Source of the DNA: Paraclostridium sordellii
GTDB lineage: Bacteria; Bacillota; Clostridia; Peptostreptococcales; Peptostreptococcaceae
Direction: 5' to 3'
DNA: 64,000 nucleotides
Assembly (NCBI RefSeq): GCF_000953675.1
Contig: NZ_LN679998.1
Coordinates: forward strand, 395,911-459,910
Shown here: in pieces, positions 33,416 through 46,284 of the stretch
How positions within the stretch are numbered: the first letter of the stretch is position 1
How the letters are laid out: every line of letters starts with the position of its first letter
Made by a program: the position numbers and the translations under genes
Notes under the pieces: model-generated
Databases searched by the model: none
What the model was told of the DNA's origin: nothing
The model's input: only the letters and a program-made list of their open reading frames with translations

Positions 33416-34612
33416 ATGAAGGATTTAATGAGAGCTAAAAAAGTAGTTAGCAAAAGAGTAACAAAGCCTACTCAAGAGTTAGAAAATAGTAGCTATATAG
33501 AAACAAATGAAGTTGAAGATGATTTTGAAAGAGGATGCAAATCTAGTGGACACAAACCCCAATGTCATCCATATGTACAATGCGAGTGTGAATGTGAGTG
33601 TGATTGCGATTGTAATCATGAACACAATCATAAGCATAACCATGATTGTCACTCAAGTTGCTGTAATTGCAATGAAGATGATTGTACAGAGAATTGCTTC
33701 CCAAACCCTTGTCCAGAAGAGTGTAGTCAGCCTTTAACACCACCTAAGTTTCCTATATCACAAGCAGTTCTATACCCTATAGAAACAAATAGAGTATTTG
33801 ATACTATAATGTTTAGAGTATTTACTGATGGTAAAAAATCAAATGGAGATGATTTAGACTTTAAATATGAATTAGGTAACTTATGTGGACCATTACCAAG
33901 TTCTGCTCGTACAAATGTAACTATAGAAAAAGTATGCATAAACTACTCAAGTATAAAAATTAACCCAGGGACAACATCATTAGAGCAATTAAAGATTGAA
34001 AAAGTTGATAGAAAATCACAAAAATGTAAGTCAGTTTTTGAATATGATGTTTGTGGTCAACTAAATAGATGCTGTAATGATAAGTGCTTAGGGCAAAATG
34101 TAGCATACAAAGAAAAAGGTTTAAATGTAGTTGTATATGACTTAGAACTAGAATTAACAGGTAGATTTGGATGTTCAGAGTTTACTGCTGTAGCGATACC
34201 ATGTAGTAAATGTGAATCAAAACATGACAATTCAAACTGTGTAGTATTCTATTTTAATACTTTATCTGGTGATTTAGTAGTTCCAGCAGATGGAAGAGGA
34301 TTTACTCTAAGACAAGACTTCCAGACTCAATTAACAGTTGACTGTATAGGAAAAGGTGTAATAACTCAAAAAATGGTTAACAATAAACCATGCTATGAGT
34401 TAGATATACCAAATGGAATAGATCTTGTACTTTGTTTACAAAATGTAGTAAGTGCATTAATAGAAGAACAAATAATAGTTTTAGGTGGACCAACAAGAAT
34501 TAGACCTAGATTAGTAGACACATTTGGTAGTGTTTGTGACTTCTCTCAATTCACAGGAAAATGTGAAGCTGACGATGATGAAAATCATAACAATCACAAA
34601 TGTTGTAAATAA
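33416..34612 (+). CDS. cdeC: cysteine-rich exosporium morphogenetic protein CdeC homologue
   Basis: This 398-aa protein closely parallels C. difficile CdeC as I recall it. Shared traits include the N-terminal Cys-rich segment, the IETNRVFDTIMFRVFTD block (about 120-140), VTIEKVCIN, the FTLRQDFQTQLTVDCIGKG block and the C-terminal RPRLVDTFGSVCDFSQ. The Cys-rich part (about 50-105) alternates Cys with acidic residues and then has a His-rich run, HEHNHKHNHDCHSS, which suggests metal binding in addition to disulfides. CdeC organises the exosporium and coat of C. difficile spores. It is monocistronic, with a sigma-K-like promoter upstream and a bidirectional terminator downstream. Confidence 0.88.
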   Translation: MKDLMRAKKVVSKRVTKPTQELENSSYIETNEVEDDFERGCKSSGHKPQCHPYVQCECECECDCDCNHEHNHKHNHDCHSSCCNCNEDDCTENCFPNPCPEECSQPLTPPKFPISQAVLYPIETNRVFDTIMFRVFTDGKKSNGDDLDFKYELGNLCGPLPSSARTNVTIEKVCINYSSIKINPGTTSLEQLKIEKVDRKSQKCKSVFEYDVCGQLNRCCNDKCLGQNVAYKEKGLNVVVYDLELELTGRFGCSEFTAVAIPCSKCESKHDNSNCVVFYFNTLSGDLVVPADGRGFTLRQDFQTQLTVDCIGKGVITQKMVNNKPCYELDIPNGIDLVLCLQNVVSALIEEQIIVLGGPTRIRPRLVDTFGSVCDFSQFTGKCEADDDENHNNHKCCK

Positions 34613-34629
34613 ATTACAACACAATAAAT

Positions 34630-34664
34630 ATAAAAAGGACATTGATAACAATGTCCTTTTTATA
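34630..34664. terminator. bidirectional terminator after cdeC
   Basis: AAAAAGGACATTG pairs with CAATGTCCTTTTT around ATAA; it serves cdeC and the convergent 196-aa gene. Confidence 0.88.
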
Positions 34665-34665
34665 T

Positions 34666-35256
34666 TTATTCATATTTTAAACTACTGCAAAATTTAAATA
34701 GAAGATAAATAGTATCTAACTTATTTAATTTTTCCCAGGATTTATTTAGATCATTAAAATAAATTGAAATTAATGAATTTGAATTTATGGAGCTATCATT
34801 ATAGTAGCATATTAAATGATTATTACTAGATTTTATTTTATACTTAGAGTATCTAGATACATTTTTTACTATGTTATGAGATACTTTATCATTATAAAAG
34901 TTAAAATTAATATGATAGATATTAGATGACTTATTATTTAAATTTATATGAAAAAATATATTTAAAGAATCATCCAATGGATATAGAGAAAAATTTTTTA
35001 TTTTTTTTGATAAAATATTTAACTTGAATTTATTTATAGATGAAAGTGTACTGTCTTTATATATAAAGTAGTGTAAAACGCCAGATAAATCTACAAGACA
35101 TATATGTGGTATGTGGTATTTGTCTATATAAAAGGCATATGTATGAATATCTTCTATTAGTTTTCTTATGTTATTAAAAGAATCTTTTACATAGAAGCAT
35201 TTATTTTTTAAAAAAAAGTTTAAAGAATGAGTATAGTTAGTATTTGAATCAATCAT
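34666..35256 (-). CDS. hypothetical protein, 196 aa, beside the SpoVB-like gene
   Basis: I recognise no family. The protein is rich in Asn, Ser, Tyr and Lys with alternating beta-type stretches (HICLVDLSGVLHYFIYKD, NIYHINFNFYND), like the protein at 32221. It may be a small propeller-like or beta-rich protein. There is no signal peptide. GAGGTGA, which overlaps the stop of the upstream flippase gene, provides the ribosome site, so translation is coupled to the SpoVB-like gene. A spore-envelope role is inferred from context only. Confidence 0.65.
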   Translation of the reverse strand: MIDSNTNYTHSLNFFLKNKCFYVKDSFNNIRKLIEDIHTYAFYIDKYHIPHICLVDLSGVLHYFIYKDSTLSSINKFKLNILSKKIKNFSLYPLDDSLNIFFHINLNNKSSNIYHINFNFYNDKVSHNIVKNVSRYSKYKIKSSNNHLICYYNDSSINSNSLISIYFNDLNKSWEKLNKLDTIYLLFKFCSSLKYE

Positions 35257-35270
35257 ATAAAAAAATCACC

Positions 35271-36593
35271 TCACCTTAATGATTTTAAATATTTAAATAA
35301 TACAAGTGTACAAGCTAAAAATGAAATAAAAGGAATTATAGTTAAAATAATTATATAGCCATTAATACCTACATTAGGTATTGGAAGTATAAAGTAAAGT
35401 AAAGTTGTTTGAAAAATCATAGATAATATACCTATTAAACTTGAAATATATTCCTTACCAACTGAATGTAAAATACCTGATATAATATGGTTTAAACTTA
35501 AAAATAAAGGAATTAAGAACATATTCTTTAGATACGTTCCAGCCAATTCATTTTTAAAAACAAAGATACATAAGTCTTCTCCGAAAAAATAAAATAGAAA
35601 AGAACATAAAATCCCCATAATTAACGTAATTAAAATAGAAAAGAAAATCTTACGTTTAATTGCATAAGTATTTTTTCTGCTTACTTCTAAGGATATGCTT
35701 GGAATTATATTTACAACTAGGGCAGAAACCAGCATAAAAGGTAAATAAACAAATGGAGAGACCATACCTGAGATAGTCCCATATATACCTAGAGCATTAG
35801 AGTATGTAATCCCAGATAATGCAAGTCTAGAGGGGATTATCATTGAACTTATGGAGTTTAAAACTATATTAGACATACGATTACAAGTTATAGGGAGTGA
35901 CATTTTAACTGTATCGTAAGATGCAGAAATAAACTCTCTCATATCGATTGTATATTTATTATCTATATAAGGTTTTTTGGCTAGGCCAAAAGTCATAAAA
36001 ATTAAACTAGTACACTCACCAATGGAGATGCCTACTATAGCGGATAAGCATACTAAAGTAGGATTGTCAAAATTTTTAGCTATTAAGTAAACGAATAAAA
36101 TTTTAGTAACTTGTTCTAATATTTGAGAAATTGCAGGTATATTTACTTTTTTTATGCCATAGTAGTAACCTCTAACTATATTTGATAATGTTATTGCTAT
36201 AATAGCTGGGCATATTGCAAATATAAAGATAGAAAGATGGTTACTATGTAAAATTTTAATAGATAAGTAGTTAGAGTTAAATCCAGTAAACAAAGCTATA
36301 ATAGTTGCTATAAAAAACGATATGTATATTGCTGAAATGAAAAGTGTATTTGTGCCGTGTTTATCATTAAAAGCTTTTTTTCTAGCTACTAGACAGCTAA
36401 GAGCAGTTGGTATTCCTGTTGTTGTCAAGGCTATACAAATCATTAAAAAGTTAAAAACTAGATGATAAACACCTAAATGGATATCTGATAAATTATGAGA
36501 TAAAAATATTTTATATAAAAATCCGATAATTCTTACTACGAAGTTGGATATAAATAAAATTAAAGTTGAGTATACAAGATTAGGAATTTTCAA
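35271..36593 (-). CDS. SpoVB-like polysaccharide/lipid flippase (MOP superfamily)
   Basis: This 440-aa membrane protein has about 12-14 hydrophobic segments and the SpoVB/MATE-type pattern. YSTLILFISNFVVRIIGF opens the first helix and GIPTALSCLVARKKA and NIVRGYYYGIKK are typical of stage V sporulation protein B and related lipid-linked sugar flippases. It probably exports a lipid-linked precursor for spore cortex or surface. The likely start is the TTG at 36593, 8 nt after AGGAGG; two upstream GTG codons overlap that site. It leads a two-gene unit with the 196-aa protein next to cdeC. Confidence 0.8.
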   Translation of the reverse strand: MKIPNLVYSTLILFISNFVVRIIGFLYKIFLSHNLSDIHLGVYHLVFNFLMICIALTTTGIPTALSCLVARKKAFNDKHGTNTLFISAIYISFFIATIIALFTGFNSNYLSIKILHSNHLSIFIFAICPAIIAITLSNIVRGYYYGIKKVNIPAISQILEQVTKILFVYLIAKNFDNPTLVCLSAIVGISIGECTSLIFMTFGLAKKPYIDNKYTIDMREFISASYDTVKMSLPITCNRMSNIVLNSISSMIIPSRLALSGITYSNALGIYGTISGMVSPFVYLPFMLVSALVVNIIPSISLEVSRKNTYAIKRKIFFSILITLIMGILCSFLFYFFGEDLCIFVFKNELAGTYLKNMFLIPLFLSLNHIISGILHSVGKEYISSLIGILSMIFQTTLLYFILPIPNVGINGYIIILTIIPFISFLACTLVLFKYLKSLR

Positions 36594-36642
36594 TTTCACC
36601 ACCTCCTATCTTAAGATATATTCAAATTTATATATAAAAATG

Positions 36643-36684
36643 AAAAAAATATAGCTCTATATATTATAGAGCTATATTTTTTAT
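36643..36684 (-). terminator. terminator after the PHP phosphatase gene
   Basis: AAATATAGCTCTAT pairs with ATAGAGCTATATTT and a T run follows on the minus strand. Confidence 0.8.
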
Positions 36685-37487
36685 ATTAAATTTTCTATAT
36701 TTTTGAACTTAGGTTTCATAGAATCAAATGTAGTTATATACTTAAATCCAAAATCATTTAACTTTTTATAAATATAATCAAACTTATACGCTATTTGAGA
36801 TGGAATATGGGAATCTGATCCAGTTGTTATAATTTCACCACCTAAATCTTTATACAACTTAAGTATGTTAGATGATGGTGTTAAATCTTTTAATCCATAC
36901 CTAAAACAAGATGTATTAATTTCTATTCCTTTTCCTTTATTTATAGCTTCTTTTAATATAGCCTCGATGATTTCATAGAAAAGTTTATCATCAAGTTCAC
37001 ATTTATAATCTCCATACCTTTTAATTAAATCAAGATGACCTAATACTGAGTAATCATCATAGCTTTTTACTATTTCGTATAATGTTTCATAATACTTGTT
37101 ATATGCTTGTAATTGAGTTTTATTATTAAAAAAAGTTCCGTTATATAGATCTATTTTATCAATTGCATGCATAGAGCAAATAACAAAGTCAAAAGGATAA
37201 TTTTTTATATCATTAGAACATTTTTGGACTATATGAGGTTGTAGACCCATTTCTATACCTTTTTTTATAGTAATTTTATCGCTATATTTATTTTTAAGAT
37301 TTTCTATATTTTTAAAATAAGCATTGTAATCTGTCTCAAATTCAATATCACTTATTACATCGTAGTCAACGTGATCTGTAAAACATATTTCTTTTAAGCC
37401 TAAATCTATAGATTTTTTAACCATATCTTCCATGTCAGTTTGGCTATCTGCAGAGAAATTTGAATGCATATGATAGTCGTAGTACAT
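36681..37487 (-). CDS. hisK: PHP-family histidinol-phosphatase
   Basis: This 268-aa protein is a polymerase-and-histidinol-phosphatase (PHP) hydrolase. Metal-ligand motifs are YDYHMHSNFSAD at the N-terminus, CFTDHVDY, CSMHAID (about 130), LGHLDLIKRYGDY and TTGSDSH. PHP HisK removes phosphate from histidinol phosphate in histidine synthesis. No other his biosynthesis gene is adjacent, so a different phosphoester substrate remains possible. The ATG follows GGGGACAG. It is divergent from the MocR regulator. Confidence 0.8.
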   Translation of the reverse strand: MYYDYHMHSNFSADSQTDMEDMVKKSIDLGLKEICFTDHVDYDVISDIEFETDYNAYFKNIENLKNKYSDKITIKKGIEMGLQPHIVQKCSNDIKNYPFDFVICSMHAIDKIDLYNGTFFNNKTQLQAYNKYYETLYEIVKSYDDYSVLGHLDLIKRYGDYKCELDDKLFYEIIEAILKEAINKGKGIEINTSCFRYGLKDLTPSSNILKLYKDLGGEIITTGSDSHIPSQIAYKFDYIYKKLNDFGFKYITTFDSMKPKFKNIENLI

Positions 37488-37519
37488 AATTACTGTCCCC
37501 TTTTTTTATAAATTTTGGT

Positions 37520-37582
37520 ATTATATATACATAATAATATCAAATATATGTGCATCAATAAAGTCATGTATATACAATATCG
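37520..37582 (+). promoter_or_regulatory. possible MocR operator repeats
   Basis: The divergent gap before the MocR gene contains TATATACA-TAATAATATC and, about 45 bp later, TATATACAATATC, plus the palindrome GTATATAC. Direct repeats are a usual MocR target, but AT-rich sequence makes chance repeats likely. Confidence 0.3.
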
Positions 37583-37599
37583 TTTTAAGTGGGGATAAA

Positions 37600-39024
37600 A
37601 TGGATAATTATAATTTAAAAATGAATCAAGATAGGCCTAAATATTTACAAATTTATAATCATATAAAAAAGATGATTATAGAAGATAATATAAAAGCGAG
37701 TACAAAGCTTCCTCCTATAAGGAAGATTGCCAAACTATTAGAAGTTAATAATACAACTATAGTAAAGGCCTATGAACTTTTAGAAAAAGAAGGGTATGTT
37801 TACAAGACTGTTGGTAGTGGAACCTTTGTATCAGATAAAAACAGAAACACTAGCAAAAGTAAAAAAATATCTATGGACGGAATAATAAGATTTGACAATG
37901 GGAATCCATCTATTGATATGTTTCCAATTGATGATTTTAAGAATTCTATAAATATAGCTTTGGAAAAAGAAGGACATTATATATTTGAGTATGATGATGG
38001 CCTTGGATTTTTAAAATTAAGAGAAAAACTAGTTGACTACTTGGAAACATTAAATATAAAATCGACTAGGGAAAATATTCAAATAATTTCTGGAGCACAG
38101 CAAGGTATTGATATTGTTTGTAAAGGTATAATTAATTACTCAGATTTAGTATTTGTTGAAGAACCAACATATAGTGGAGCTTTAGAGGTTTTTAAAAATA
38201 GAGGTGCTAAGGTTATCAGCATACCTATGTTAGAGGATGGTATTGATATAGGGATCTTGAAGTTAAAACTTGAAAAATTAAGACCTAAAATATTTTACAC
38301 AATGCCTAACTATCAAAATCCAACAGGTATATCTTATTCGATATACAAAAAGAAAAAGTTAATAGAACTAGCACAAGAATATGACTTTTATATATTAGAG
38401 GATGACTTTATGAGTGATTTAAAGTTTGACTCTTATGAACATTATCCATTAAGAAGCTATGATGATAAGGGAAGAGTGATTTATATAAAAAGTTTTTCTA
38501 AAATTCTTATGCCAGGACTTAGGATAGGGCTAGTAGAAATGCCTAGTGAAATTCTAAAAAAAATACTATGGGCTAAATATTCATCTGATATTTCAACTTC
38601 AGGTATAATTCAAAGGTCAATGTATCACTATATGCAAAATTATGATTTTGATGAATATCTGAAAAAAATAGATAAAGAGTATACTGATAAATTTAAATTA
38701 GCCACAAAATGTATAGATGAGAAATTAAGCGATAAAATTAAATTCAAATTACCATCAGGAGGTATTAACTTCTTCTTAGAGTTACCTAGAGGATACTCAT
38801 CGGTTGATTTTACAACATTTTTACTTGAAAAAGGAGTATCAATACTTCCAGGAAGCAATTTTTTCGATACATCTATAGACGATAGATTTTTTAGAATAAA
38901 TATAGCACAACCTAGTTTATATGAAATAGAAAAGGGAATAGATATAATATCTAAGAATTTAAATGAGTTTTTAGAAAACTATAAAAATGTAGAAGAATTT
39001 AAAGAAAATAAATTATTTTTTTAG
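37600..39024 (+). CDS. MocR-family regulator (GntR helix-turn-helix with aminotransferase domain)
   Basis: This 474-aa protein joins a GntR-type winged helix (about 15-80, with SKLPPIRKIAKLLEVNNTTI-like sequence) to a class I aminotransferase fold (about 95-470). The PLP lysine is in IKSFSKILMPGLRIG, and TMPNYQNPTG is the usual cofactor pocket. MocR regulators respond to PLP or amino-acid ligands and often control vitamin B6 or amino-acid genes. The gene is divergent from the PHP phosphatase gene and has a GGGG ribosome site. The target is not evident; the next gene, DUF896, follows after 13 bp. Confidence 0.9.
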   Translation: MDNYNLKMNQDRPKYLQIYNHIKKMIIEDNIKASTKLPPIRKIAKLLEVNNTTIVKAYELLEKEGYVYKTVGSGTFVSDKNRNTSKSKKISMDGIIRFDNGNPSIDMFPIDDFKNSINIALEKEGHYIFEYDDGLGFLKLREKLVDYLETLNIKSTRENIQIISGAQQGIDIVCKGIINYSDLVFVEEPTYSGALEVFKNRGAKVISIPMLEDGIDIGILKLKLEKLRPKIFYTMPNYQNPTGISYSIYKKKKLIELAQEYDFYILEDDFMSDLKFDSYEHYPLRSYDDKGRVIYIKSFSKILMPGLRIGLVEMPSEILKKILWAKYSSDISTSGIIQRSMYHYMQNYDFDEYLKKIDKEYTDKFKLATKCIDEKLSDKIKFKLPSGGINFFLELPRGYSSVDFTTFLLEKGVSILPGSNFFDTSIDDRFFRINIAQPSLYEIEKGIDIISKNLNEFLENYKNVEEFKENKLFF

Positions 39025-39037
39025 GAGTGATTAGAAT

Positions 39038-39256
39038 ATGAATAATGAATTTGATAAAGATAAATTAAATAGAATAAATGAGTTAGCTAAAAAACATAAA
39101 GGAGAAGGGCTAACTGAAGATGAACATAAGGAAAGAGAAGGACTAAGAAAAGAATATTTAGAGCATTTCAGAGGTCATTTTAGATCAAGACTTGAAAATA
39201 TAAAAGTAGTTTCTCCAGAGGAGTATGAAGAGGCTATGAAAAATAAAAAGAACTAG
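39038..39256 (+). CDS. DUF896 (YnzC-type) protein, 72 aa
   Basis: This small helical protein matches the DUF896/UPF0291 family. KLNRINELAKKHKGEGLTED is the typical helical hairpin opening, followed by ERE-LRKEYLEHFRGHFR. YnzC-like proteins are short, highly charged and of unknown function; in Bacillus one is linked to the SOS response. AGGAGTGA precedes the ATG. It may share a transcript with the MocR gene. Confidence 0.88.
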   Translation: MNNEFDKDKLNRINELAKKHKGEGLTEDEHKEREGLRKEYLEHFRGHFRSRLENIKVVSPEEYEEAMKNKKN

Positions 39257-39333
39257 AAAGATTTAACAATAAACTTATTTAAGTGTGCTATAATTATCAC
39301 AAGGGAATCTAAAAAAGAAAGGGAGTATTTAGT

Positions 39334-40728
39334 ATGGATTTAAGACATGAGTTTAAAAATGCATGGGATCAAATTAATGATAACAAAGAATTAGATGTTG
39401 TCATGAATTATGCAAATGATTATATGAAGTTTCTAGATGTAGGTAAAACTGAAAGAACTTCGGCTAGAGAGATTATAAGACAAGCTAAAGAAAATGGATT
39501 TATATCTGTACAAGAAGCTATGTCAAAAGGAAAAATATCTGCAGGAGATAAAATATATGCAGGTAATAAAGACAAAGGTGTAGCTTTATTTGTAATAGGG
39601 CAAGAAGAATTACAAAATGGAATGAGAATTGTTGGAGGTCACATAGATTCTCCTAGAATAGATTTAAAACCAAACCCACTGTATGAAGATGGGAATATGG
39701 CACTTTTAAAAACTCACTACTATGGAGGTATAAAAAAATATCAATGGACAACATTACCTCTTTCAATGTATGGTGTAGTTGTTTTAAAAGATGGAACTAA
39801 AGTAGATATATGCATAGGAGAAGATGAATCTGATCCAGTATTTTGTATAACAGATCTATTAATACATTTAGCAGCAGATCAAATGCAAAAAAAATTATCT
39901 GATGGTGTAACTGGAGAAGGGTTAAATCTTTTAGTTGGACATATGCCTTTAGAAGGTGAAGAAAAAGATGCTATTTCAGCAAATGTTTTAAAATTATTAA
40001 ATGATAAGTATAACATGACTGAAAAAGATTTCTTAACAGCTGAAATAGAAATAGTTCCATCTGGTAAAGCTAGACATTTAGGATTTGATAAATCTATGAT
40101 AATTTCTTATGGACATGATGATAGAGTATGTTCTTATGCTGCAGTAAAATCTATATTTGATATTGAGAAACCAAAATATACAGCTGTTGCACTATGTGTA
40201 GATAAAGAGGAAGTTGGATCTCAAGGAAATACAGGAATGCACTCTAAATTCTTTGAAAATACAGTAGCAGAACTTATAAATTTAGAAGGAAACTACTGTG
40301 AATTAAAAGTAAGAAGAGCTATGGCAAATTCAAAAGTATTATCTGCTGATGTTTCAGCAGGATTTGATCCTACATACCCAGATGTTTTAGATAAGAGAAA
40401 TGCATGTTTTATGGGTCATGGTATCGCCTTAACTAAATACACAGGTGTAAGAGGTAAAGGTGGATGTAACGATGCTAATGCAGAGTTTGCATCAGAAGTT
40501 AGAAGAATATTTGACAAAGCTAATGTTGTTTGGCAAATATCAGAACTTGGTAAAGTAGACCAAGGAGGCGGTGGAACAATCGCTTATATATTAGCTCAAT
40601 ATGGAGCTGAGGTAATAGACTGTGGAGTAGGAGTATTAAATATGCATGCTCCATATGAAATAGTATCTAAAGCAGATATATATGAAATGTATAAAGGATA
40701 TAAAGCATTCTATACTATAGAAGCATAA
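39334..40728 (+). CDS. M18-family aminopeptidase
   Basis: This 464-aa metallopeptidase removes N-terminal residues from peptides. M18 motifs are VGGHIDSPRIDLKPNP (first metal His and Asp), DKEEVGSQGNTGM (catalytic Glu pair), SYGHDDRVCSYAA and MHAPYEIVS near the C-terminus (last His). The length suits the family. AAAGGGAG precedes the ATG. It is monocistronic with a terminator, and fits the peptide-using metabolism implied by pepT. Confidence 0.92.
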   Translation: MDLRHEFKNAWDQINDNKELDVVMNYANDYMKFLDVGKTERTSAREIIRQAKENGFISVQEAMSKGKISAGDKIYAGNKDKGVALFVIGQEELQNGMRIVGGHIDSPRIDLKPNPLYEDGNMALLKTHYYGGIKKYQWTTLPLSMYGVVVLKDGTKVDICIGEDESDPVFCITDLLIHLAADQMQKKLSDGVTGEGLNLLVGHMPLEGEEKDAISANVLKLLNDKYNMTEKDFLTAEIEIVPSGKARHLGFDKSMIISYGHDDRVCSYAAVKSIFDIEKPKYTAVALCVDKEEVGSQGNTGMHSKFFENTVAELINLEGNYCELKVRRAMANSKVLSADVSAGFDPTYPDVLDKRNACFMGHGIALTKYTGVRGKGGCNDANAEFASEVRRIFDKANVVWQISELGKVDQGGGGTIAYILAQYGAEVIDCGVGVLNMHAPYEIVSKADIYEMYKGYKAFYTIEA

Positions 40729-40732
40729 TATA

Positions 40733-40771
40733 AATAAAAAAGATAAGTGTAAATCACTTATCTTTTTTATT
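40733..40771. terminator. bidirectional terminator between the M18 and LysR genes
   Basis: AAAAAAGATAAGTG pairs with CACTTATCTTTTTT. Confidence 0.85.
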
Positions 40772-41668
40772 TATATTAAAGTAATCAAAAACCCCATCTA
40801 AGAATTTATACTCTAGAGGTGTAAATGTTTTCTTTTTAGAGTATATAAAATAGAATTTTCTATCAAAATTTAAATTTTTTACTTTATAATATCTAACTTT
40901 GCGTAGGTTTATATAATCTATAACAGAAGTATAAGAAACAAAGGATACACCAAGCCCAAGTTTAACCATTTCTTTTATTGACTCATTTGATTCTACATAA
41001 GCTATAGTATCTAAATTATTTATTGGAATTTTATGAGACTTAAGTTTATTAATTAATAAACTTTGAGTTCCAGAACCATCTTTTCTCATTATAAATTTTA
41101 AATCACTAAGTTTATCTAAATCTATATAATTTTCTTCATTTTCTATAATTAAATCAAATGGAGTTATCAAGACAAGTTCATCATCTATTAAATCTATATA
41201 CTCAACCTGTTTATTATTAACTTTAGACCCTACAAATCCAAAACTTATACGCTCATTTAGAATTTCAGAAATAGCATCTTGAGAATCATATCTACTTATA
41301 CTAAATTTAACATTAGGATAATCACTATAAAAGTTTTTCAAAAAATCTGGCAGTATATAAGTTTCTGGAATAGAACTGCATGCAATATCTATAACTCCTT
41401 CAATTTTACCACTATATTCTTTTATATCATAAATAGCTTTTTTACAATTATTTAGTATATAAATAGCATGTTCATATAAAATTTCACCAGCTTTTGTAAG
41501 CGTTATAACTTTATTATTTCTATTTACTAGTACTGTATCAAGGTTTTTTTCAAGATTTTGAATATGAGCGCTTACTGTAGGTTGTGTAAGAAATAGTTCT
41601 TTAGCAGCTTTTGAAAAACTATTGTACTTTGCAACAGCTACAAAAACCTCTAGTTGTTTTAAATCCAT
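40754..41668 (-). CDS. LysR-family transcriptional regulator
   Basis: This 304-aa regulator has the LysR helix-turn-helix at the N-terminus (NSFSKAAKELFLTQPTVSAHIQ within residues 17-40) and a periplasmic-binding-like effector domain (about 90-295). The sequence resembles CysB/CysL-type regulators and those linked to selenium metabolism in clostridia, but the ligand cannot be stated. ATG at 41668 is the start because GGGGAGG lies 8 nt before it; an upstream in-frame start at 41695 has no site. No divergent target gene is obvious: the lipoprotein gene starts 172 bp away. Confidence 0.85.
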   Translation of the reverse strand: MDLKQLEVFVAVAKYNSFSKAAKELFLTQPTVSAHIQNLEKNLDTVLVNRNNKVITLTKAGEILYEHAIYILNNCKKAIYDIKEYSGKIEGVIDIACSSIPETYILPDFLKNFYSDYPNVKFSISRYDSQDAISEILNERISFGFVGSKVNNKQVEYIDLIDDELVLITPFDLIIENEENYIDLDKLSDLKFIMRKDGSGTQSLLINKLKSHKIPINNLDTIAYVESNESIKEMVKLGLGVSFVSYTSVIDYINLRKVRYYKVKNLNFDRKFYFIYSKKKTFTPLEYKFLDGVFDYFNINKKDK

Positions 41669-41840
41669 AAAAAGATCCTCCCCTAAATTTATCATATATA
41701 ATTATACCATACTAATTGATACTTATAAAAATAAAGAGAAAGTCAAGTTTTACAAAAATATTACAATATGATAATATATGTTATTTAAGAGACAAAAATA
41801 TTATATAATTATATGGAAGTATACATAGGAGGATTAGTGT

Positions 41841-42566
41841 ATGAAAATACTTAATATAGTTAGCATGTTGCTAATTTCCATACTAATATTCTCAGGATGC
41901 AGTATGAAAAACAATAAAATCGAGATAGATGAAGCTACACAACAGAAGAATATAACGAAAGTTCAAAATGATATAACTGAAATAATGGGGAAGAATTATG
42001 AGGATGTTATAAAAAATATAGGTAAACCATATTTAACAACATACTATATAAACAGAGATGATTATAAAAAATATGAAAAATTAGATTCGGATGAACTTAT
42101 AAAACAATTACATTTAGAAATGGTATATCCAAAAGAAGGTTATGAAAGTAGTGCTTTATATATAGAGATAAATAAAGATAAGGTAATTGATGTTTCAAGT
42201 AATGAATTTGTAGGAACTTCACATGGATTTGATGATTTACCTGAAAGTTCAAAATCAACAGATGTTATAATTGATGTTTATAATAATCAAAAATATATAA
42301 GTGAAGAAAAACTAAAAGGTATATCAATAGAATCATATAAAGGTAAGAATATAGAACAATTGATGCAAGAAACTCCATTAGATATGCCAAATGCAATAGT
42401 ATATGGAAAAAATAAAGATAAAGTTAGGAGTTATTTCGTAGTTGACAAAAATCAAGAAAAATTAAGCTATATAATTTCTATAACTGAAGATAGAGGAAAG
42501 ATAATAAATATTTCTAAAGTTTCAAAAGTGTCTTTAATGAACTCCTTAATAGATATGTCAAAGTAA
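41841..42566 (+). CDS. hypothetical lipoprotein, 241 aa
   Basis: The N-terminus is a lipoprotein signal (MKILNIVSMLLISILIFSGC, lipobox ending at Cys20), so the protein should be anchored outside the membrane. The mature part is charged and mixed alpha/beta with two similar halves: NDITEIMGKNYEDVIKNIGK (about 47-66) and ESYKGKNIEQLMQETP (about 167-182) could be repeats of one fold. I recognise no family. AGGAGG precedes the ATG and a strong terminator follows. Function is unknown. Confidence 0.75.
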   Translation: MKILNIVSMLLISILIFSGCSMKNNKIEIDEATQQKNITKVQNDITEIMGKNYEDVIKNIGKPYLTTYYINRDDYKKYEKLDSDELIKQLHLEMVYPKEGYESSALYIEINKDKVIDVSSNEFVGTSHGFDDLPESSKSTDVIIDVYNNQKYISEEKLKGISIESYKGKNIEQLMQETPLDMPNAIVYGKNKDKVRSYFVVDKNQEKLSYIISITEDRGKIINISKVSKVSLMNSLIDMSK

Positions 42567-42605
42567 AAGACTTCTTATTTAATTAAATAAGAAGTCTTTT
42601 TTTAT
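42564..42605 (+). terminator. terminator after the lipoprotein gene
   Basis: AAAAGACTTCTTATTTAA pairs with TTAAATAAGAAGTCTTTT, followed by T residues. Confidence 0.88.
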
Positions 42606-42712
42606 TTAACCTTATTATTCAGTATATATAAACTAAATAATGTAAATAATATTTAAGGCGTGACTTAAGTTTAATACATAGGTTAATTAAGATTAATAAG
42701 GAGGATAAATAG

Positions 42713-46243
<3,531 letters not shown>

Positions 46244-46246
46244 AAA

Positions 46247-46283
46247 TAAAAAGAGAATAGATTAATCTATTCTCTCTTTTTTA
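46247..46283 (+). terminator. terminator after nifJ
   Basis: AAGAGAATAGATT pairs with AATCTATTCTCT, followed by a T run. It sits directly against the 3' end of the convergent tRNA gene. Confidence 0.8.
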
Positions 46284-46284
46284 T

